Positions 12,304-24,300 of a stretch of 64,000 bases of DNA are shown here, piece after piece. The position numbers were made by a program, and so were the translations under genes. The notes below the pieces were generated by a model. The model was not told the DNA's origin, made no database searches, and saw only the letters and a list, made by a program, of their open reading frames with translations. The stretch spans positions 2,606,501-2,670,500 of the forward strand of contig OY727094.1 of assembly GCA_963402885.1 (NCBI GenBank), read 5' to 3'. Source of the DNA: Antedon bifida. Its lineage: Eukaryota; Echinodermata; Crinoidea; Comatulida; Antedonidae. The first letter of the stretch is position 1, and the number at the start of each line of letters is the position of its first letter.

Positions 12304-15300
12304 ATGGCTCCCTCACTGGAAACAGCCCAACGCAGGCGGTTGTGGCTCGTAGTCACCATGGTATTTGAGAACTTATTTTTTTCAGCCGTTCTTTTGGGAT
12401 GGAGTTCTCTATTACTGGTCCTAAAGAAAGAAAGATTTTATTATTATCTCTGTGAAGGAGGTAAGTTTGTGCTAATTTAATTATTTAATTTAATCATCAA
12501 GAATCAATTAAAGTGAAAAATAATTAAATAAATATCATTATTAAAGTTGTTGTTACTAGAGGTTGGCCGAGAATAGAAATGGACACCACTTACATGACCC
12601 AATAAAGTGGCCTGTTATTAAAAGCGTCCCCCTGAATATAGGCATTATTGACTATAGCCTACTGTACACAAATATTTCCTGTCATTCGGTTTCATTGCAA
12701 AGTGTATTAGTAAGTGTGCCCCCTGAATAGAAGTTTCCTCTTCATAGAGGTGTCCCCTGAATAGGGGTGTCCTCTGAATTGGAGTGTCCCCTGAATAGGA
12801 GTGTCCCCTGAATAGGAGTGTCCCCTGAATAGAGGTGTCCCCTGAATGGAGGTGTCCCCTAAATAGGGGTGTCCTCTGAATAGGGGTGTCCTCTGAATAG
12901 CGGTGTCACAAAGGAGGGGTTCTACTTTTATTTCCTGCTGAAATAAATCTGGCAACTTCTAGTCTTATAGCAAATTAGTATTGTATTTTGTAGGTACCCT
13001 ACGCTTAATTGGAATTAAACGTGTATAGATTAACCACTACTGAGGTGTGAATTTCAGTTGTGAAATTTAATATCAAGTGTTAATACCGGACTAGTTAAGT
13101 TGTGATGAGCCCATGTCAGTGACGACATTAAAAACAACACTCTTCAACAACGATCGATCAAACATGTCACCAGTGTTTCTGAAAATAGTGATTGTAAAAA
13201 GGAGACCTTTTGTAAGTAAGGTACAAAATAACCCCAAATCTTGACAAGAGATATGAAAAGTACACATTTGTTAATCGATAACAATCAAAGTCTGAAATGT
13301 TTATCAAAAGTATCTTGTTGTCCTTAGTTCATTTTTCTGATTATGAAGGAATTCCGGCATAGACCTTTTGAAAGTACATAGGATAAGGAGCATTATCTAA
13401 AAATTATCATATTTGAACTACAAGATAAAACGTACAGGGGCGGATCCAGGATTATGTGCTGAACCGAATGTCCTCTTTTTGCATTGTATTATTCAAAATT
13501 GAGTGGCGACCGGGTCGGGTTGAACAACCCTTTGAATCTTTTGCCTACGGTATGTTGTTCCAGATCGAAAAATTCCATTACTATTATAAAATTTAAAACT
13601 AAATATAATGCAATATTTAAAAAACAAAACAAAATATAAGGCTGTAGTGTAATCATACATTAACAGGTTAGACAAAGGGCTTGGTTCAGGAACAAATAGA
13701 AGAGTGAATATTGGGAACTTTTCTCATTTTCCGTTATAGATTTATTATATAATAGTTGACCATTTTCAAAATCTTTTATTTAAATTTAAATAAAAAATAT
13801 GTCAGAACGTTCAGTTGAATTGATTCAAATTGTTCTCTCTTAATTTTTAATAAGCAGTCATTAAAATTCACAACTTATTATAAACATCTGTTTGAACTAA
13901 ATAAGCTTTAGTTATTATGTGTGGGTGGATAAGTATTAAGAATTTACTGTTTAGATTTTGCATATAAGAATTACGGTTTCATAACATTTGAGACTATTGT
14001 TCTGTAATTGTACAGTTTTTTAAATCGTTCAGTGCCTGTTACAGTGGTGTAACAGCTATGAGCGCTCACTGGCTAAACCCAGGGGCCCTTGAGCAGTGCA
14101 AAGAGGAAAAAACAGGCATTAAAATATCGAAAAAGGCTAAAAACGCCCGAGGGGGGCCACTTAGGGTTCCTAAACCAGGGGCCTCAGGCCTTTACGCTAT
14201 ACCACTAGCCTGTTAATTTATATTTGAATCAAACAACTACGACCTCATCGGGCAACAGTTTCACCTCCATCCTTTCAGTTTTAGTAAATATCTCTGCATA
14301 AATAAAATTAAAAATATTACAGTATATAATAAGAGAAACACCAAAAAAAATCCATCACTTTATTTCATTTTGAAAATGCGTCCCGCAAACCTTACTTTTA
14401 CTAAAAGAAATTTAACTTTCACTTCTGTTAGAGAATACTGGTATTTTTATTGTGACTTTTCGAAAAGTGAAAATGGTCATTGAACTGCACTAGGTCGAAA
14501 AAGAAAACATGATACCTTTATAACAAAGACAGCAAAACAAATCAGGTGATTGGTCAATGTTGACAATGGCTTACCAGATTGGTACCAGGTCAGCTGTTGA
14601 CAATAACATTTAGAAATTCATATGCAGTTATTATTACTAATGAATAAAGCATTATGCTATACTATTAGTATTAACCACGTAGAATTATATATATATTCTC
14701 GGTTGGGGCGACATTTTCTCATTCTCACAGATTTCCTCATTTCTATCGTTTCAAATTAATTAATTAAATTTCAGTATATCACCGGGCGGTTTAGAATTAA
14801 TGTTCTTTGCCTAATGTGTTTATATATATTGTATATATATATACCTTAGAATATAGGTGTGTTTCTTATACTTTTAGGCGTACAATACCATCTTCCGACA
14901 ATAGTCTTAAAACGTGAGGTAGACGGTTGCCAAAAAATGTTTGACAATAATATTTGTTTTTGAGTCATGTTTGATATGGAAATGATTATATAACACCTGG
15001 GTCATATGTATAAAATCAAGGGTCTTCCTTCTTCTGTGTTTACCTGACCAAAACGTGTTCTCAATATAAATTTTGGCCACAAACTGTTGTTAATACAAGT
15101 TTGTTTCTTCCTAATCAGACTGAAGTGTGGGCCTATAGTATGTAACAGAAAGAGCTTAGCAAGCTAGGGGAAACAAACAAACCGTTCTCCCCATCCCCCC
15201 ACTTTTTATGCCTTTTTCAAACTTAGCCTAGATTAGCAAGTTTTTTTTTTCCATTTTCCTGGAAAAAATCAATCCTTATAAATATCTTGGCTACAGGCTT

Positions 15301-18300
15301 GTTTAACAACCATTTCGATGAAATAGATTTTAGAAGGTTATTTTAAAAACTTCATCTCCATCCTTCCTACCGGTACTAAGTAATCTTGGATGATAAAGAA
15401 GTAGCCATAGTGCCAAGTTTAAATATTTTCACATAGAATAACTGGTAACCATGATTAATTTCATCCTTCCTTTGTATTGTGTTGGATTAAAGTCAAACAT
15501 GTTTTATGAAACGTTTGCCAAGTTTTCTGTTGTTATTTTTCCACTTGTAGTGGACAAGCCCATAAACAGAGGATATACAGAGGTTAGACTGACCTTATTT
15601 TGTACCAGGAAAGATCAAAGTCAAGGCCATCTTTTGGTTTATTTTATTATTGTAATGTAGATTGTAGAATATATGTTTGTATTTGACTGGTAGCATTGTA
15701 CAAAGGTGCATACAAAGAAAGAAAAAGCATGAATTGGTAGATAAAAATATTATTCTTTTGTCTGTCATCCATTTTTCATAAAAATAATCGCGATGGTTTA
15801 GATTGACTGAATGCTTCTATTATTCCTCTATGTATATTTATTTTCTAATTCTTTCTTTAAAAGGTCTTTAAATTTCAAAACAAATGCCCAGGCACCACCA
15901 AGGCATCACCGATCAGCTGTTTCTAAAGCTGACCTGGGAAAAAAGCTAAAATGATACCCTCATTAACAGACAATACATACAGTAGCCAATCAGAGTGCTG
16001 TATTCTGTCGTCATCAAAAGAGTCTATTCAATTCTTCAAATATATATATTTTCAGTTCCATGTTTTTGTTTAGTAATTGACATAATTACATTTGTTTGTT
16101 TCTTTAAAAATGAAAATAGAAGTTTTTATTCTGCAAATGAAACGCAGATTTTTAAACCCTTGATAGAAAAAAACAAGCCTTGCTGTGTTTTATTATTCTT
16201 TAAAATATACATGAGTTTTCCATGAAATGTTATACCTCAGGGATAACCCTAAGCTTATTAACAACCCCTTCTGTACACACCCCCTTTTGTGACCAATCAG
16301 CTTGCAGTATCTGGATGACAATTACCAAGCTGCAGCTGTTTATGCTTAGCAACAGCATATCATTAAAGTTTACTTATCATACATGAAACCAACCAATCAG
16401 ATGGCTTAAAAATCACCTGAGCTCAGCCAATTCTAGAATCTTTGCTCTGTACTTAAAAGTAATGTCATAATTTATTAAACATTTATTTTAAACACATTAA
16501 AATTTCTATAAATATAAATTTGTGTTAATAAAAAACATTATTTGTATTTATGGATGCTAGCCATTTTGACAAGCAGTGGAGCCTACTGTATTGTTACAAA
16601 TTTTGGGGATGGAAAGGAAAACAAAGGAAATCTAGTTGCTGTATCATTTTTGTTGTACTATAACTGATTAACCTTAATTATTTATGTGTTGGGTCATTGG
16701 CTATTCAATGTGTACTTATTGGATTGATTCCTGCACTAAGTATTTATTATTAGACAAGAATAGACAAACAACACTGTTTAATGAAACACAATCAAATGCA
16801 TTAATAAGTGGAATTGACTTTGTTACCGTACATGTTTCAGAGATTCTAAATATATGGATGTATTGTAATATTAATATTTAAATTAAATTAGGTATGAAAA
16901 AGGATACAACGATCAAGGCCGTAGCGAGAGGTTAAAAACAGACGAGGCAAAGACGCTTTAAATATAATTATTTATGTAAAATATGACGATATGTGCAGGG
17001 GAATTGGGGTGGGTAGTGAAAATTAACAATTTCAGACGAGGTGAACGCCTTATCTGCCTCATGCTGGCTACGGCCCTGACAATGTATGTCAAAATTGTGA
17101 AGAAAAATAAATAAGATAAAAACATATTTAGAAAAGAAAGAAGAAAGGAAATGATAGATTGTGCATAAAAAGGTTGAGTGCCCGAAAGAGTGCAATAATA
17201 TTAAAAAGATTAGAGGGGTAATCCAAAGTTCACTTGACCTTTCAAAACGATTAGTGTGACCCAGCCAGGTACACACTCATGCACGTCTCACATCTTTTCC
17301 ATCCACCCCCTGTAATTGTTTTCATATTTTTATATATTTATGTATCAATCATCAATTATTGAAATGTTACGACCTAAAATTGATAAAATCTTGTTTTTTT
17401 CCCAAAAAGATGAAACACTAATGGATGGTGAAAACACAACAGAATCCAGTACATATTTGGAAAATGGGACATATATATATACGGAGTATACGACGACTAC
17501 GGCGGCATCAACACCAGTAACAACCATGCAGTCTGATATTGATATATATGTAATAGGGTGTCGGGAGCAAGACGAGAAGTTAAACCTTGCGTTCACAGTG
17601 GGATCGTTTTTACTAAGCGGCCTTACATTTCCTATTGGAATGGTCATGGATAAAATAGGATGCCGTTACCTCAGGATTGTCGGAAGGTGAATTGAGTGAC
17701 TTTTTTTTCCCTTCTTAGTCATCGAGTGGAAATAATAATTCATATCAACTTATTGTCACAAATATAACAGTCAACAAACAACAAATAAAACACGAGGAAG
17801 CCACCCTGAAAAAGATTGTACACACTCTCTCAACTCTCTTATCTTAATTTCAATTTCTCTATTTATCATCTTCTTAATTAATTTATTCTGGATACAATAA
17901 CTTCTTATTACCTTATTGTTTTTTTGTAAGGGGTCTCGGCTTAAAAGCTTTGCTTATTTTGAGTTCCCTTTTCCAGAACTTTTTGGTGACATATTTGTAC
18001 ATATCCTTAGTTTTATGGAATAAATTTATTTTGATTGATTGACCCCTTGCCTCTGTTGGAAGATGAAATTGAATGATTTGACCAGGGAGAAAATGGCAAA
18101 AGGCTTCCTACTTTCTAGGAGTTTTATCAGATAATCTATATTGTTTTTACAACTCTTGTAACATGACCACAGTGCTGATATTGCCATTTTCCCCCTAACT
18201 GCAAAAGTAAAATGGTAAAATCCCAACCAGTTTTATAATTTTAAAAAAATCCCCAAAGGTAAAAAATAAGTATGCGTAATTCTCTCTATCTATCAAGATA

Positions 18301-21300
18301 AATAAATAATAATTGAGAATTTGAAGTTTGATCTCAGCAAACAAAGGACAATCAGATCTTTCATGAAAAGCATTGTTTGTTAATCGATTTTGACCTTTGA
18401 ACTCCGATGAATAGTAGATCAAAGTTGAGTGACTGTTTTAGTAGAATATTACATACTAATAAACTCATCCTTTGTTATATAACGAAAAAATTAAAAGGTA
18501 ATTTTCACGGGAATTATAAATATAAATTGTCAATTATGCCAGAATAGAAAAAGAGTTCAATAGGTTTACAGTTATGGCAAAGCAAAATATTTGCTCATTT
18601 TTAAATCAATTTTCTCTGACGTAGTTTGGATTATAAAAGATGAAAGTTTCCAAGAAAATTTACAGGACATGTTGAACAAAATGTAAAAGCAATACTACAG
18701 ATTGGTTTGCTGTTATTCATAGAGGGTTTTAAAAACTAGTATAATAAATCATTGCCATGTACTGAAGGAATATGTATATATAGGCGATAACAGTAGTTTA
18801 TATATTCATGGAATTGGTCTAAAATGTTGAAATAATTGTGTAAATCCATATTTATTTTAAGCTAAATTCTTCTTTTCTTCTCAGTCTTATGTTCGCTTTC
18901 TCATGCATTTTATTCGGGTTTGCTGATGTAGAGACGTCGTCATGGTTACTCTTCCCAGCGGTCGCTTTCAACGGCGTTGGAGGAATTATCACTACCTTCA
19001 CATCATTCCAGGTAAAGAATCAAGAATAATGGAATTTTAAAAAATTTATTATTATTACTCCAAACTTTTTAAGGTGGGCTAACACCCACATCAATTGGCC
19101 CTCACTCAATATACTAATAGTAACCTGAAAAGTCGGTCTATTATAATATTAACCAATGTAGTACTGTATTAGAATTAAAGCTCTGTCTACACTATCAAAT
19201 TAGTTTGACAAAGAAAGTGTGATGTGCCTAAATATTGTAGTGATATGCCCAAATATGGTAATGATATGACATCATCATGTCTATATATGGGCACATCACA
19301 TTTTTTTGTAACATTTGATAGTGTGATAGTGTGGACAGAGCTTTAGAATTCAAGAAACTTTAGAATTAGAATTACATTTTAAAGACCGTTTGTAAAAATA
19401 GACAACAAAACAGATGAATGGCAGACAGAACGTGACCGTTTTAAATGTACGGTTGCGCTGCTGACAACGTGATCTGTTTCAAAATTGTTATACCAATGAG
19501 CCGTGGCACCGACGAGAAGGTTCACCTATGATACTTAGAAAAGTCCCTACATCTGTCTGTAATTAAGTGGAAAGTGGAATACAGACAGATGAGGTAGAAA
19601 GGGTCGCAACTTAAGTAGATTTTAAGCGAACCGGGTAATAACCAAAGGTGAACCTACTTACATACCATTCATAGACGACACATTTAGTTTTCCCTCAAGG
19701 TGGTTTTGGTCAAATTTAGAAATGGTGTGTGTAGTAGATTGTAGGCCTATTAGTTCTTTTATTTTACGTATCTTGTTTCGAAAACCTTATTTTTTACTGG
19801 TGTTAATTCACTAGTACTTGTGACAAAAAAATGTGATGTGCCTGAATATGGTAGTGATACTGTATACCCAAATATGGTAGTGATATGACATCATCATGTC
19901 CATTTATGGGCACATCACATTTGTTTGTGACATAAAGTTTGTGTAGACAAGGCTTTACAGTTTGGATATTGTATTTTCAAGTACAGTACAAACATTTACA
20001 AATACAGCAATTGAACTGCTATTGTATATGTCTGTAATCATTTAATACCGTTTTGATTTTATGATCTTTCGGGGAAATATCTTACAGATACTTTGGATTC
20101 TTCTAAATTTCATTTCAACATTAATTGGTTTTGTTTAAAGCTCTGTCTACACTATCAAACTTTATGTGACAAAAAAATGTGATGTGCCCATTTATGGACA
20201 TGATGATGTCATATCTCTACCATATTTGGGCATATCGTTACCAAATTTGAGCACATCTTTTCAAATTTTTAATTTTATTTTGTGAATATTACTGTTCATA
20301 AAGGTCAACAAACTTTACCTGTACTAATTTGTTTCAGATTGCTAACTTATTCCCTGCCAAAAGGTCCACCGTCATCAGTCTCAATATCGGGTCATACGCC
20401 TCAGCCGCCATCCTGTTCATGATCCTCAAGGTACGTTAACGACGTAATAATGTATCCACAACACCTGTTGAGCCATTAACCCCCCGGAGGCTGCCGGCAA
20501 ACTTTAAATCTTAAACTTTAAATCACTGGAACATTGTCAAGTTCATTTTTCTAGTGTTGCTTGTCATATTCAACACATTGTGTGTGTGATAGAGGAGAGT
20601 GATATTTTGGCAGACAGTCACGTTCTGCGATCACTAGAAAACAAAGCATATTGTAATGTTTTCAATTCAAAATTATGTTTTTAATTCAGAGAATATGTGT
20701 TTGTTTTCAAACTATTTAAAACACATTATTTTCGTTTTACAAACCAAAACAAACATTAACGAGAGTGACATGAAACATTTTAAGAAAAACATCCGAGAAA
20801 AAACAAGTAAATACTATATACAATATACAATGCAATAAAACTTTCATTTGGTTGTGGTAATACAATTTCATAAAAACGTTCAAAAAGCAAAGTACACAAA
20901 AGGCAAGCACAATCACAATTATCATGTTAAAAAACAAATAAATAAACAAAGAAAAAACCAAATAAATATAACTAACAAGATAAATTTATTTATAACATCT
21001 ATATACAGGTATAATCATTTTTTACTCATATAATGAAATGATTTCAACAAGTGCTTAAATATAACTATATTTGGAAAGTTTAAATCGAAATTCTCTATTC
21101 TATGGCAACATTAACCCCTCCCCCAACCACCTCCAGAACCATTTTCCCACCAAACATACATTAATAAATTAACAAGCATTTCATTTATATAATCTTCCAA
21201 TAGGGATTGTACGACTTTGGTGTGAGCCGGCAGATGATGTTCCTGGGTGTAGCTATATGTACCTTATTTATACCTATTAACTGTTGGATCAATGTACCTG

Positions 21301-24300
21301 TTGAACCCATTCCAGACCCAGAGGGCAATACCGGGTAAGTTTAAGCTACACATGGTTTCCATAAAATCACTCTGTTTACAATGCCAAACGTTGCAAACAA
21401 GTTGTAGCCTGTGGCGGATAGAAGAGGTTTGAATAGGGATGGCACAGGGGTTAAAAATGTTGGAATGAAGTGCTCCTAGGCCAACCCCACTCTCCCTCTC
21501 CCCTCCCTCTACCCTAACCCTCCTACCCCTCTTTCTCCACTTGATCATTCCCTTCAAAAAGCAAATTCATTTATAAAATTTGTTTATTTTCAGTATGAAC
21601 TGGCACATGCTGAGTTTTAATCATCGTATTAGTGGAAAGAAATTTGAAAAACATGTGACGACGGTCGGCCGACGCCTTAGTCTCGACACGGACAACGTGT
21701 TCCTACCACCCGGTAAAGGGTTCTATTCCAACGTCAGCAGCTTTGATCAACCTTTTGGAGGTCAGGTTAAGAAAGAGAAGGATATCGAAGAAATTAAACT
21801 AGAAATGAGAAATGGAAAACCGCATTATTCTTCACAGTAAGATTTACTTTTTCTTCTCATCACATCATCTCAGCAAGACTATTTCTGCGAAGTTCAATCA
21901 AACATATCATTAAGTAATAATTAATATTTAAACAATAGAAACTTTGATTAGGTAAAGAGGGGTCATTTCATTGTTTGCTGCTGCTAGCATCCATTGCATA
22001 AAAGATGTAAAAGATTCACATAAAGATTACTGTATAAAACACTGTCTACACTATCAAACTAGTTTGACAAATAAGTGTTATGTGCCCAAATATGGTGGTG
22101 ATATGCCCAAATATGGTAGTGATATATCATAATCATATATGGGCACACCACATTTTTTTGTGACATAAAGTTTGATAGTGTAGACAAGGCTTTAAACAAT
22201 GACCTACACTTTTTACCTGCAGATTACACCTGGAAGTGAAGTTAGAAGGCGATGCTAAGGAAGGCGATAAGAGCTTCTTGAAGTCTGTGTTTAGCCCCAT
22301 CTACATGTTAAGTGTGTTGGTATTGTGCATTGTACAACTCCGTCTTCTGTTCTTCATCGGCTCCATCTCTCAGCTACTTGAACGTCTTGTTGGTGATAAC
22401 CCAGTCGTAGGTAAATAAGACCGTTTTAGAGAAAAATGTTTTCATTGTTATTAATCTATTATTTTTTACCACTTTGGCCTTCCATATATATTCTTACACA
22501 CAGAATGAGAACTTGTGCTACTGTCTACTTCAGACTACTAAAAATACAGGAAGAGAAATACAATATATATAAGTTCAAACATTAGTCTAGGAAAGTGTAA
22601 AGCTCACACAAAAAAAGTGTGATGTTCCCAAATATGGTAGTGATATGCCCAAATATGGTAGTGATATGACTTCATCATGTCCATATATTTGTCACATAAA
22701 GTTTGATAGTGTAGACAGAGCTTAACATTTGTTGTGATTGTCTTTTCAGTAAACAATTACATCAACGTATTCGGACTGATGCAGCTGCTATGCCTTCTCA
22801 GCAGTCCTGTGATTGGCATCGTCATGGATTGGAAAATCAAGGCTTCCTTCGAACAAGAGAAGCGTGACAAACGCGAAAGACGGCAGTCATATGACAGACG
22901 GGCTTCAACATGCTCTGAAAAGCGGGGATCCGTCTCTCATGACAAACGTGCCTCGATCTCAAAAGACAAACGCGGTTCTGTATCATCTCAGAGACGCGTG
23001 TCTCTTGGCTTCTTGCGCAAGTTCAGTACAACGTCAGAAGATATCCTCTATGATGGATTCAACCCACCACCTTCGCTCAAGATTAGGAAATTATTAAATG
23101 CTGCAGTTGCGTTTGCGATTACGACGACGCTACTCATGATCTTCGGTGTAACAGTACTAATTCCAAACATTGGTCTTCAGGTTAGTGTTTTAGTTTTACG
23201 GTTCCACCCCTGGATCTGACCCTCTCCCAACAGAGGACTGGTTTAAATTAACCGAAACACAACCTTGATTTAATAACATTACAAAGGACCATACAGATTT
23301 ACACATTTTATTTATTATAATTATTCATTTATCTATACTAATACAACCAGAATGTTTAATTAATTTAAATTGATGACTTTATCTTTCAGATTCTCAGTTT
23401 TCTTTTGCATACAGTCGTCAGAGGTTTCATCCATAGTGCTGTGTGTGGCCTTTATGCAATTACGTAAGTACAAGAAAATTGCTTCACTTCTCAGTCTTAA
23501 GTTAAACTTTTTTACAAAAAAAGTGTGATGTGCTCAAATAGGGTAGTGATATGACATCATCATGTCCTTATAAGGGCACATCATATTTTTTTGTCACATA
23601 AAGTTTGATAGTGTGGACAGAGCTTAACATCTACCTTTGTTGTAATTTATAACACAACTATTACTGTTTTCTTTACAGGTATCCTGCCAATCAAATAGGA
23701 AGCCTTGTTGGTCTGCAGTCTCTGGTGTCAGCCTGTGCCACTCTCTTGCAATATCCCATCTTTGTTGCCATTGAAGGACCCTTAGAATCAGATCCTTTTG
23801 TGGTAAGTTCAATTAGTTATAAACATTAAAGATGTATTGTCTCCCCAAAAACATGAAAAATGAAGAATAATTTAAAAATAGAGAAGACTTTGTATAGGCC
23901 ATTTCGCAGTTTTAATAAAGTTAATCACTTCTGAATAAAAAATTAAAATTATGTTTTCACTTATAAAAAATAAAAAATTAACAGTTAAATTCAACCAAAA
24001 ACCTATTGACCTCCAGTTAATTTGACTATTTTTTGCGTCATTTTTTCAGGTAAAATAAATTTGTATCCAATTTTTGGTCAAAGTGAATAACTTTGAATGG
24101 CATTTTCAACAAAAACTTTAGGGGGACAATATACCTTTAAATATCACTGCTTTATAAACTGTGGGATTCGGGAAAGGCAATGAGATAGGAATAAGGGGGA
24201 AATTGGAAGAATGGGTGGATATATGAATGTGTGTGAAGGTGGGTTTATCCCCCCACACTAATTTTTTTAATTCATATACCCTTAATGTAAATTTGTATAC

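Noticed and set aside
16968..17276. 102-codon minus-strand frame in SLC43 intron 1
   Set aside because: Hydrophobic Phe/Leu/Ile-rich translation typical of AT-rich antisense DNA; no start context or splice partner.
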